This document shows, piece by piece, positions 1 through 8,321 of a stretch of DNA of 42,660 nucleotides (positions are counted from its first letter, which is position 1; each line of letters opens with the position of its first letter). A program made the translations under genes and the position numbers. The notes beneath the pieces were generated by a model. The model was given only the letters and a program-made list of their open reading frames with translations. It had not been told where the DNA came from and made no database searches. Origin of the DNA: an uncultured Eubacteriales bacterium (GTDB lineage: Bacteria; Bacillota; Clostridia; UMGS1883); NCBI GenBank assembly GCA_905195005.1, contig CAJJUC010000002.1:1-42660 (forward strand), in the 5' to 3' direction.

Positions 1-20
1 CTCACTATGCTTCTCCGTAA

Positions 21-67
21 CGGTTCCTTATATCTAAGTCTGCCTCCGGGAATCTCCCGAAGAACCG
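21..67 (-). other. Structured leader downstream of the left-edge promoter
   Basis: The transcript from the promoter at 99-127 would contain nested inverted repeats. The inner hairpin is CGGGA/TCCCG (47-51 with 55-59). The outer arms are 21-29 and 60-67, pairing with one bulged base. It could be a 5' regulatory leader or the start of a small RNA; the family is not recognised. Confidence 0.4.
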
Positions 68-98
68 AAAGCCTGGATACAAACCCTGCCACGGTTAT

Positions 99-127
99 AG
101 TATACCACAGAATAGCCCCATTGTCAA
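99..127 (-). promoter_or_regulatory. Consensus promoter reading off the left window edge
   Basis: On the minus strand there is a perfect TTGACA -35 (122-127), a 17-base spacer and TATACT -10 (99-104). It lies downstream of the 172-residue protein gene and points toward position 1, so it should drive a gene outside the window. No ORF starts between it and the edge. Confidence 0.7.
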
Positions 128-210
128 CCCTTATAGTAATATTTATTTTAATTATTTTATTAAGTATTCCCATAGGTAATATTTTTGCTTTTTTATTTCA
201 GTCTGAGAGA

Positions 211-729
211 TTATTCAGCATCATCTTCATCGTCGTCATCTGAGCTATGGCGTTTTGATGTAATATGAATAGCCACCAAAGCGCTTATCGCAAGGACGAT
301 TCCAACAGCAAGAAAAACTATCTGTGTTACCGGAATCGTCTCAGACTGTTTAGCATCTTTTTCTTCAGCTGCAGCAGCGTTTTGCTTATCGCGCGTTAAA
401 GTCATCAGCGTGGCAGGGGTATTGTTATCCGGATCGGGAATATCAATAGATGACTGTAAGCATGAAAGAACATAACTTTTGCTGCCGCCGATTTCTAATT
501 TCAGTACACCGGTTTCATCAACAGGAATTGCATTCGGGTACATACCGACATCAGTTTTTAATGTAAACTCTACGCCGGCCCAGCTTTGACCAAGCTGTAT
601 TTCCAGTTTCTGCGGCTCGACAACCTGTAACTCCGTACCGTCCGTGTCCGCATACACCGGGATGGCAACATTGCTGATACAAGTCAGTATAAGCAATGTT
701 AGTATTAATCTGTTTATTATATTTCTCAT
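211..729 (-). CDS. Small secreted, membrane-anchored protein with poly-acidic tail
   Basis: A 172-residue protein I do not recognise. It has a typical signal peptide (basic start, hydrophobic core, likely cleavage after VYA near residue 27) and one transmembrane helix near residues 133-154. The tail is short and basic, then very acidic (SKRHSSDDDDEDDAE). The stretch between, about 105 residues, is predicted outside the cell and the tail inside. There is no LPxTG signal. A good AGAAAGG site precedes the ATG. It is the last gene of the element operon in this window, just after the giant SLH protein, with a strong hairpin between the two. It may work with that protein at the surface, but this is only inferred from position. 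Confidence 0.7.
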   Translation of the reverse strand: MRNIINRLILTLLILTCISNVAIPVYADTDGTELQVVEPQKLEIQLGQSWAGVEFTLKTDVGMYPNAIPVDETGVLKLEIGGSKSYVLSCLQSSIDIPDPDNNTPATLMTLTRDKQNAAAAEEKDAKQSETIPVTQIVFLAVGIVLAISALVAIHITSKRHSSDDDDEDDAE

Positions 730-748
730 GTTTTTTCCTTTCTGTAAT

Positions 749-774
749 GAGGGAGCCGATTGTGCGACTCCCTC
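749..774 (-). promoter_or_regulatory. Intercistronic hairpin
   Basis: A 10-bp stem (749-758 with 765-774, one G-U pair on the minus strand) and a 6-base loop lie between the SLH protein stop and the next gene. No T-run follows, so it looks more like an mRNA-stabilising or processing hairpin than a classical terminator. Confidence 0.5.
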
Positions 775-782
775 ACACCAAT

Positions 783-3700
783 TTATTTGCTCCAGATTTC
801 GTTTGAACCGCCGGTTATTCCGGTATGATCATTTGATGCTTCAAAAATGTCATATGCTGCCCAGTGAGAATTGTTCTTAACATCTGTAAATCTGTTGAGA
901 ACAGTCAGATTTTTGTTAATAAATTCCGTATCGGCATTGCGTCCCGTTGCACGGTTAATAATCGTCACAACCTCAGCTCGTGTAACGACAATATCAGGTC
1001 TGAATGATCCATCGGAATAACCATTGAGCCATTTCTCACTTGTTGCATAGCTTATATTCTTAACTGCCCAGTAGTTATTTGAAAGGTCATTGTATTTTGT
1101 CGTATTCGATACTGATTTTACCTCATTAAATAACGAATAATAGCGAACTGCGATTGTAACGAATTCTGCTCGTGTAATTGATCCATCCGGACGGAATGTG
1201 CCATCTTCATATCCGCTTATGATATTATATTTTTCAAGATAACCAACAAAAGCAGAATACCATTCGTTGTTCGGTGTGTCCTTAAATGAAGGCGTTCCTT
1301 TCACAGACTCATTTTTCTTATCCGCGATAAGACGTGCAAAGATTGCCGCAGCTTCAGCACGGGACATATCGCCGTCAGGTCTGAATGAACCATCCGGGTA
1401 TCCCATAATATATGCCTTGTGTTTGCTTCCGGTAAGTATCAGCATACCGTTTTTATCCGTTGTGCCATTAGCTGTGTTATTTTTCTTATCTTTCAAAACG
1501 ATAGAAATTTCAGCCTTTGCATTGCCTTTATTGTCGGTTGCCTTAATGGTGTAGTAGTTATCACCTGTGAGATTTGCACCATTCGGAAGTGTCAGCGTGA
1601 TTTTGCCGTCCTTGTCGGTTGATTTTGAAACAGATACAGTTTTGCCGTTTTTGTCAGTTACTGTAATATTTGTGATATTGGAACTGATGTAGCTGCCACC
1701 GCTGCTGCCGCCACGACCACCACCACCGGAGGATGAGCCGCCACCTGTTGACTTGACGGGAACAGTAATTTTACCGTTTGTATCGGTAGATTTTGTTGCA
1801 GTTGTCTTATTTTTATCCGTAACGGTTACGGAAACATTTGCAACGCCTTTATTCTCATTATCAAGAACGGTTACGGTTGTCTGATTTGAAGTTGTGAGCG
1901 TATGCGTATCGGGAAGCGTAACGGTAATTTTGCCGTCCTTTATTTCGATATACGCATTTTCAATTTTTCCTTTGGTATCCTCAACGATAATGTTGTATTC
2001 CGTTTTTGATTCTTCGGTATTTTCCTTGCCGTCACCATCGGTATCCTTGCCGGGGATAGTTTCGGAAATATCCGTTTTTCCGTCCTTATCCGTTATGCCT
2101 TCGCTTGCAGGAGGGAGAATAATAACTCCGTCTTTATCGGTAATTCCCGTTAAAGATTTGATTTCCGTACCCTCGATGGCTTTTTCGGAAACAATAACAC
2201 TCATATCCTTTACAGCCGTATTATCCGCCTTGTTTGATACAGTTACGATAATTCTGTTCGCATAATCAAACTTTACGCCTTCGGGTAATTCAACAGAAAT
2301 ATTTTCTTCCGATTTAACGCTGCCGTCCTCATTTTTTACTTCGGCATTATGTGTGATATGTGCCTTTTCAATAGCTCCGACAGCATTTTTCACGATTACA
2401 ATATATCCGTCAACTTCGCCGTAGCCGTTGAAATCGGTAACATCAATGTTTGTCGGCGGCACGGTTGCTCTGCCGTTTTCGTCCGTAACATTGCTTTCCG
2501 TTCTTTCGGCTTTATCTGTAAAGATTACCGTCATATCTTTAACAGGCTTATCCTCGCTGTCGGTAATTGTAGCCGTTATGCGATTATCAATGTCAATCAA
2601 TGCTCCTTCGGGAAGCATAACATTTATCTGCCCCTCGCCGATAGTAATAAAGGCATTTTCGATAGGCTTTGTTTCGTCTGTAATTAAAACATTGTAGCCG
2701 TTGACTTTTGCTTTTCCCTCGCTGTCGGTAATATCCTCCGAAAGCGGCGGAACAACCATTTTTCCGTTTTCGTCAGTTTTGTCTGTCAGACTATTTTCCA
2801 CAGTGTCCGAAACGGTAACAGAAATGTCTTTCAAAGGATTTCCATCCTTGTCGGTTACGGTTACTGTAATGCGGTTTGCGTAGTCGATGCTTGTTTCGTC
2901 CGGCAATGTTACAGAAATTGTGCTGTCATCATTCAGCTTTACAAAAGCATTTTCAATAGCTCCGCTCTCGTCATTGACAAACACATACATTCCGTCAATT
3001 CGTACTTTACCCGTATTGTCCGTAAATCCGTCCTTTGCTGTCGGCAATGTAATTTTTCCGAACATATCTGTTACGCCTTTTTCTATGTAGTCCGCATCTC
3101 CGAGCGTTATAACCGTAATGCCCTGCTGCGGCTGTCCGTGCTGGTCGGTAACAGTTATAATAACAGGCAATTCGCTTGTCGGCTTAATGCCGTTCGGCAA
3201 ATCAACAACGATATTGTTGCTCTCGCCAATATACACTTCGCAATTCGGAATAACGACATTCATTTTGTCGGTTACTTTGACAACAAATGTGTTTTTCTTA
3301 TCCTCGTCGTCTTTACCGACCGTGCCGCTGTTATCACCGGTAGAGGTTTTGTTGTTCGGAACTTTAAGCTGACCGTTTTCATCTGTTTTACCCGTTGCAG
3401 CATTATTGTTCTCATCATAGACAAAAATCTGCAGTTCTGATTTCGGCTGCTGTGAATCCGTGTTAATTGCCGTGATTATTGTCTGATCCTCGTAGTCCAA
3501 AAGTCTTCCGCTTGGCAATTTGATAGTTACATTGTCATTTATATCAATAGAAATTTCACTGTCGAAGATCGGTTTGCCGTTTGCGTTGGTTACAAGGATA
3601 GAAAAATCACCGACCTTTGAGTTGCCGTCCTCATCGGTACGGTCTTTCTCTACAAGCTGCGGAATAGCAGTTCTTGAAAGCACCTCACCGCAAGTCAAGC

Positions 3701-6272
3701 ACTCAATATGCTTTTCGCCTGCCTGCTCAATTGTTGCAGGCTCGTCAATTATCCAATCTGACAGTTTATGCCCTGTCATATCCTTGTAGTCCGCCGTATA
3801 GGTTTTACCGCAGTTCTCGCAAGTGTATACGGTATATCCGGAAGCCGTACAAGTAGGCTCAGTTACATCAGCAATATAACTGTGATTGATTTTATCGGTG
3901 TAGTCGCTGATATATTTATAATCACAGTTTTTGCACTCGTATGTTGTATAACCAAGGGCTGTGCAAGTCGGAGCAGTTACGGTCTTTTTGTAGTCGTGAG
4001 CAGCTTTGTCAACATAGTCAGCCTTGTAGCTATCGCCGCAGCTTTCACAGGTGTATATTGTGTATCCCATTTCTGTGCAAGTGGGTGGAACTACGGTTTT
4101 CTTATAGTTGTGCTTTTCACAGTCGGTTAAATCGCCGATATACTCTTTTCCGCAATCAGGGCAAGTGTAAACGGTATAACCGTGTTCGGTGCAAGTAGGC
4201 GGAATAACCTTTTTGTCATAATTGTGTTCTGTTTTATCGGTATAATCCGCAACATAGGTATCGCCGCAGTCGGCACAGGTATAGGTTGTAAACCCAAATT
4301 CCGTACAAGTCGGTTTTGTGATTTCTGCTTTGTAATTGTGAGGCTTCTTTTCCGTGTAGTCTGAAATAAATTCATCATCACAGTTTTTACAAGTGTATGT
4401 TGTGTATCCCATAGCCGTACAACTCGGAGCAGTTACGGTCTTTTTGTAATCGTGTTCTGCCTTATCGGTGTAATCGCCGATATAGCTGTCATCGCAGTTA
4501 TCGCATTTGTATTCCGTATAACCCATAGCTGTGCAAGTAGGCATAACAACATTTTTGGAATAGCTGTGTCCTTTCGGAAGTGCTAATACCGTACCGCACT
4601 TTTCGCAAGTTTGCGGTTCTGTGCAAGTAGCCGCTTTGCCCGGTGTATGTCCTTTTGCACTTTCTGCCTTGATCATCTTTTCTTTGCAGCCTGCATTGGT
4701 GCAGTGATACTCAATCACACCGTCCGCCGTGCAGGTAGATGAAGTTACAGAATGACCTTCATCCCAATTATGACCTGTTGGCTCAGTGTAATCCGAAACA
4801 TAATTCAGTCCGCACATAGTACAGGTCGAGGTAGTATATCCTTTGTCGGTACAGGTTGACTCCTTTGTGATACGCTCATAGGCGTGCGAGATAATAGGTG
4901 TCATATCGGTAATATATGAGCTACCGCAGATTTCACAAATATGATTTGTATAGCCTACATTTCTGCAAGTGGGCTGCACTTTTTCGGTCTTGTATTTATG
5001 CTCACCGATGGGTGTTGTTTCCTCATAAAAGCTGCCGCACTTGTCACAAAGGTTTAATTTCAAACCGCCCTGCTTGCAAGTAGCTTCTCTTATGGTGATT
5101 GCTTTGTAATTATGTCCTGTTGCCTTTGTGTAATTACGCTTATCAAGATTACCGCAGTCATCGCACTGCCAGCGTTCATAACCGAGATTATCACAAGAGG
5201 GAGCAACGGTTTCGAGATAACGATAATCGTGTTCATGTTTTTCGGGCGGAATAATAACCGTTCCGCCGCTGTTGTCCTTATCGCTGTCATCGGCTAAAAG
5301 CCACACATACGATACGCCGTTTTCAACCATTGTTTCGCTGTCATACCGATAACTGATTTCATAGTATACCGGATAATATCCTGCATCGGTATAGTTTGGT
5401 GCAGAAGTAAGATTGCATTTTCCGGCAGAGGTACCGTAACGGATACTCGTATGTACGCCGCTGTCCGATAAATCTGCTACCGTTACGGTATGTGCTTTCT
5501 TGTCAACAGTTCCGTAATACGATGAAATCACTGATTTTGCAGTTATATATTCACTTGTTTCATAATCACAGTCATCGCATTTTTCAGATATGAAGAATCT
5601 GTTATTTCCGACCTGTGCGTCAATGGTTTCTGTAAAATCATGATACTCTCGCTGAGAGGTTGCTTTTGCTTTTGTGCCTTTGCAAAACTGACAATACCTG
5701 CCCGCTTTTAACAAAGTTGTATGATACGAGCTGTTGTATGGAGTATATGTGGTATTGTCAAAATCCAAGAAAAAGTTGTTATCACACTGATTAAGCGAAT
5801 AAACATTGAGGTTGAAATTATATTCCTTAACCCCGTCCGATGGATTCAATGTTCCGCAAATTTGGCAGATTGCCTTCGTCCAGTGCGAACCGGTGTAATA
5901 TGCGTCAATTCCCGGTCTGCCGTCATCAAGGTTTCCGTGGGATTTACCGTCAAAACAAGTTCCGTCCGAATATCTTACGCCTCGGTTAAGTGCCGTTTCA
6001 CCGGTTCTCGTATATTCGGGAACACGGTATATTATTGACAGTGTTTCCTTATTGCACACAAAACACCACTGCGTTCCTGAAGTTACAGTTGCGTTAGCGT
6101 CCAATTCGTTTGTACGGTTGTTTGTTTCCAGCCAGCTGTCGGCAGGATCGACATAATCATTCGATTGTGCCGCATAAGTCGTAATAGGTGTAACCATTGG
6201 CGAAACACCAATGAGCATTGAGGCGGTTAATACCGCAGATACAATCTTTTTAAGATTTTCTTTGATTTTCAT
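783..6272 (-). CDS. Giant SLH-anchored surface protein with Cys/His repeat array
   Basis: This 1,829-residue secreted protein starts with a signal peptide (about 1-35) after an AGGAGG site. Residues about 36-340 are unique and contain several CxxC pairs. Residues about 345-871 hold 14 units of about 38 residues, each opening with H-x-Y/W, then a Cys, a GYT-type turn and CxxCG, ending near DYTDK. Residues about 880-1,500 hold about seven Ig- or transthyretin-like units of 80-90 residues with TDENGK and LPEG signatures. A Gly/Ser linker follows (about 1,512-1,531). Three SLH domains (about 1,618-1,829; GYxDGxFRPD, RAE) should bind the pyruvylated secondary wall polymer. It follows the conjugation genes, so it is probably element cargo or a mating-surface protein. 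The Cys/His repeats resemble zinc-ribbon-like repeats of clostridial surface proteins; metal binding is not shown. Confidence 0.88.
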   Translation of the reverse strand: MKIKENLKKIVSAVLTASMLIGVSPMVTPITTYAAQSNDYVDPADSWLETNNRTNELDANATVTSGTQWCFVCNKETLSIIYRVPEYTRTGETALNRGVRYSDGTCFDGKSHGNLDDGRPGIDAYYTGSHWTKAICQICGTLNPSDGVKEYNFNLNVYSLNQCDNNFFLDFDNTTYTPYNSSYHTTLLKAGRYCQFCKGTKAKATSQREYHDFTETIDAQVGNNRFFISEKCDDCDYETSEYITAKSVISSYYGTVDKKAHTVTVADLSDSGVHTSIRYGTSAGKCNLTSAPNYTDAGYYPVYYEISYRYDSETMVENGVSYVWLLADDSDKDNSGGTVIIPPEKHEHDYRYLETVAPSCDNLGYERWQCDDCGNLDKRNYTKATGHNYKAITIREATCKQGGLKLNLCDKCGSFYEETTPIGEHKYKTEKVQPTCRNVGYTNHICEICGSSYITDMTPIISHAYERITKESTCTDKGYTTSTCTMCGLNYVSDYTEPTGHNWDEGHSVTSSTCTADGVIEYHCTNAGCKEKMIKAESAKGHTPGKAATCTEPQTCEKCGTVLALPKGHSYSKNVVMPTCTAMGYTEYKCDNCDDSYIGDYTDKAEHDYKKTVTAPSCTAMGYTTYTCKNCDDEFISDYTEKKPHNYKAEITKPTCTEFGFTTYTCADCGDTYVADYTDKTEHNYDKKVIPPTCTEHGYTVYTCPDCGKEYIGDLTDCEKHNYKKTVVPPTCTEMGYTIYTCESCGDSYKADYVDKAAHDYKKTVTAPTCTALGYTTYECKNCDYKYISDYTDKINHSYIADVTEPTCTASGYTVYTCENCGKTYTADYKDMTGHKLSDWIIDEPATIEQAGEKHIECLTCGEVLSRTAIPQLVEKDRTDEDGNSKVGDFSILVTNANGKPIFDSEISIDINDNVTIKLPSGRLLDYEDQTIITAINTDSQQPKSELQIFVYDENNNAATGKTDENGQLKVPNNKTSTGDNSGTVGKDDEDKKNTFVVKVTDKMNVVIPNCEVYIGESNNIVVDLPNGIKPTSELPVIITVTDQHGQPQQGITVITLGDADYIEKGVTDMFGKITLPTAKDGFTDNTGKVRIDGMYVFVNDESGAIENAFVKLNDDSTISVTLPDETSIDYANRITVTVTDKDGNPLKDISVTVSDTVENSLTDKTDENGKMVVPPLSEDITDSEGKAKVNGYNVLITDETKPIENAFITIGEGQINVMLPEGALIDIDNRITATITDSEDKPVKDMTVIFTDKAERTESNVTDENGRATVPPTNIDVTDFNGYGEVDGYIVIVKNAVGAIEKAHITHNAEVKNEDGSVKSEENISVELPEGVKFDYANRIIVTVSNKADNTAVKDMSVIVSEKAIEGTEIKSLTGITDKDGVIILPPASEGITDKDGKTDISETIPGKDTDGDGKENTEESKTEYNIIVEDTKGKIENAYIEIKDGKITVTLPDTHTLTTSNQTTVTVLDNENKGVANVSVTVTDKNKTTATKSTDTNGKITVPVKSTGGGSSSGGGGRGGSSGGSYISSNITNITVTDKNGKTVSVSKSTDKDGKITLTLPNGANLTGDNYYTIKATDNKGNAKAEISIVLKDKKNNTANGTTDKNGMLILTGSKHKAYIMGYPDGSFRPDGDMSRAEAAAIFARLIADKKNESVKGTPSFKDTPNNEWYSAFVGYLEKYNIISGYEDGTFRPDGSITRAEFVTIAVRYYSLFNEVKSVSNTTKYNDLSNNYWAVKNISYATSEKWLNGYSDGSFRPDIVVTRAEVVTIINRATGRNADTEFINKNLTVLNRFTDVKNNSHWAAYDIFEASNDHTGITGGSNEIWSK

Positions 6273-6295
6273 TTGAAAATTCCTCCTAAAAATTT

Positions 6296-6472
6296 TTATT
6301 TAAGTCCGTGTTCGGCGGACTTATCAACAATTTGTCTGAACTGAGAGCAGCTATTCCCGTTATGACAGCTCATATACGGACACATAGGCTCAAGCGGATC
6401 TAACAGTAATGCGTTAAGCCCGGTCTGACATCTCGGGCAAAGCAAACTGCCGGATAGGTTTACTGCATCCAT
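6296..6472 (-). CDS. 58-residue cysteine-rich protein
   Basis: A short ORF with ATG at 6472, a GAGGTG ribosome site eight bases upstream and a TAA just before the SLH gene. It encodes 58 residues with Cys at 12, 15, 31, 36 and 42 and His 37. The first pair is CPRC, so a small zinc-binding knuckle is plausible. There is no signal peptide or membrane segment, so it should be cytoplasmic. It sits tightly between the 138-residue unknown protein and the SLH protein and is surely co-transcribed. I do not recognise the family. Confidence 0.6.
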   Translation of the reverse strand: MDAVNLSGSLLCPRCQTGLNALLLDPLEPMCPYMSCHNGNSCSQFRQIVDKSAEHGLK

Positions 6473-6495
6473 CTTATTTTCACCTCGCTTTCAGC

Positions 6496-6912
6496 TTACC
6501 CTGCAATTTTGAAGTAACCCTTATCCGCTTCGTCTATACAGCGGTTAAGAATTTCAAAAAAGCGCGAGGGGGTAAGTTCTTCATCAAGCCAATGAGTTGC
6601 CCTATAAGAATAGCAGCCAACTTCATCATTGATGGCATGGCTGCCGAGAATACTTTTAAGGTTCAATTCATTGGTCATCTGCTTTTGCTTCGCTGTACTC
6701 GGTGATTTAAGGCCTTTTGCAAGACAAAATACCATCAGCGGATGCAGCTCCGAAAAAGAAATCTGCAAATAGTAATTTCTATAATCAGTCATAATAGAAC
6801 TTTCATCTTCATCATGAACATTTAACTGATTAAGTATCATCGCTCTTGTATGAGCAGCGATTTCTTTTCGTTTCTTTTGCTCTTTAGTGCCGAGTTCATC
6901 ATTTAATGACAT
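6496..6912 (-). CDS. Hypothetical element protein, 138 residues
   Basis: Not recognised. The start at 6912 (MSLNDELG) is chosen because AAAGGAG lies ten bases upstream; a longer frame to 6978 would overlap the S1 gene and has no ribosome site. The protein is soluble, with a charged N-terminal helix (about 8-28) and a mixed C-terminal part with no obvious motif. It lies 29 bases after the S1-domain gene and before the Cys-rich 58-residue gene in the same operon. Confidence 0.65.
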   Translation of the reverse strand: MSLNDELGTKEQKKRKEIAAHTRAMILNQLNVHDEDESSIMTDYRNYYLQISFSELHPLMVFCLAKGLKSPSTAKQKQMTNELNLKSILGSHAINDEVGCYSYRATHWLDEELTPSRFFEILNRCIDEADKGYFKIAG

Positions 6913-6941
6913 ATACACGCACTCCTTTCTGCCACTAAAAA

Positions 6942-8252
6942 TCATCTTGGAGCAGAGATATGGGTTATGGCGCCCCAAATTCTGTTCGCCTCATAATTGA
7001 TACCGATAATACGGACCGTTGCTCTCGCACCTCTTGGAGGGCGGCCTCTTTTCGGATATGCACAAAGGCAATCAATTCCGCCGTCCAAAGCTACAAATAC
7101 ACCGTTTGTATCTACCAGACTGACAGTGCCAACATATTTATTGCCGATGCTGTACTTTCTGAGGGCTTTTTCATACGGATTTTCCGTTGCTTGTTTTACC
7201 GAAGCCAAAACCCGAACATCGTGATTTTTCCGTTCGACCTCAAGGATCTTAACAAGGATTCTCTGACCGGTTTGGAACTGTGATGCCGCATCAAGCAATC
7301 TTTGGTAGCTCAGCTCTTTCAGCGGGATATATGTTTCCAAACCGAAAAGGTCAACAAATATTCCCGCACGGATGACGGATACGACTCTGGCTTCAGCATT
7401 GATCCCGGAATGAATTATGTTGTTTCCGTCCCGGTCTGTTGCAAAGTAATACTGTCTGCGTTTTATACGCATTGCTTCAAGCCGGCTCGCAGCCGCAATT
7501 CTTGCATTTGCATCAATACCTTTGATAACATAATCGACCTCAGCGCCCATTCGTCTTGTCATCATATAGTTGAGAACCGTTTCTTTTGGTTGGTCATGAG
7601 TATCATCGGGTTCTTCCAAAAACTCGTTTGCAGGGATTAAGATTTTGAACTCACCGTGATAAATGACTGCAAGAGAATATGGATTGTTGGGCGATTGTTC
7701 GACGCCCTGGACCGTGCCGCTTAACAATACATTTGATTTCAAGGACTCTACAAGGTCGATGAGGTTATCTCTGAGCCTTTCCTCGTCGGTCTGGGCAATA
7801 AGCCTTTCATCAATAGCGATTACAGGTGTCCGTCTGGCCCGCTTTATTGTCGTGCTTGTTTTTTTGATAATCTTTGCTGCGTCATCTGTATTTTCCAAGC
7901 TGTCCGTATTCAATTTATCAGACTGAGATACAGTTGTTCCGCCTTCGGCGTTTTCAGCTTTGCCAGTCTTCTCGGTCTTGGATTCTTCGTTTTTTTCATG
8001 GGATGACATGTTACCCGGGTCAGAATCTTCAAAATCAGCATTGATTTCCGAGTCAGTTTGGAGAACATCTGAATTTTCAGTGCCTTCGGAACCCGGGATG
8101 GCATTCTGCGGCGAATTAACGCTGCTTTCAGAATCGGTCTGGGGAGAATTTTCCCCTTCGTCGATGCCCGCAGCCTGAGTATCGTTCATTTCCTCAGACT
8201 GAGTTTGAATTTCGGTCGGTTCAGCAATTGCGCGTGTTTGCTTTCTTGGCAT
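6942..8252 (-). CDS. S1-domain RNA-binding protein of the conjugative element
   Basis: A 436-residue protein in two parts. Residues 1 to about 130 are low-complexity and acidic (Glu, Asp, Ser, Asn, Thr), probably disordered. The rest holds OB-fold units: a divergent one around 175-240, an S1 domain about 283-362 (pattern V-x-x-I-R-A-G-I-F-V-D-L), and a second about 366-436 ending at the C-terminus. S1 domains bind single-stranded RNA and sometimes single-stranded DNA. The ATG has a textbook AAAGGAGG site. It lies 69 bases downstream of virD4, so a link to transferred-strand handling or translation of element mRNA is possible but unproven. Such proteins recur in clostridial ICEs without assigned function, to my memory. 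Confidence 0.8.
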   Translation of the reverse strand: MPRKQTRAIAEPTEIQTQSEEMNDTQAAGIDEGENSPQTDSESSVNSPQNAIPGSEGTENSDVLQTDSEINADFEDSDPGNMSSHEKNEESKTEKTGKAENAEGGTTVSQSDKLNTDSLENTDDAAKIIKKTSTTIKRARRTPVIAIDERLIAQTDEERLRDNLIDLVESLKSNVLLSGTVQGVEQSPNNPYSLAVIYHGEFKILIPANEFLEEPDDTHDQPKETVLNYMMTRRMGAEVDYVIKGIDANARIAAASRLEAMRIKRRQYYFATDRDGNNIIHSGINAEARVVSVIRAGIFVDLFGLETYIPLKELSYQRLLDAASQFQTGQRILVKILEVERKNHDVRVLASVKQATENPYEKALRKYSIGNKYVGTVSLVDTNGVFVALDGGIDCLCAYPKRGRPPRGARATVRIIGINYEANRIWGAITHISAPR

Positions 8253-8321
8253 AAATTTTACCTCCTTTAAGGTTTCATAATTTTATATATAAACTCCCGA
8301 TTTTAACGGAAGAGAATATAA

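Noticed and set aside
1894..4364. Many plus-strand open frames opposite the SLH protein
   Set aside because: They are shadows of the repeat coding on the other strand; no ribosome sites and hydrophobic Ser/Val-rich products typical of antisense frames.
3660..5240. Regular 114-bp repeats resembling a CRISPR-like array
   Set aside because: They stay in one long reading frame and code for protein repeats; there are no short identical repeats with unique spacers.
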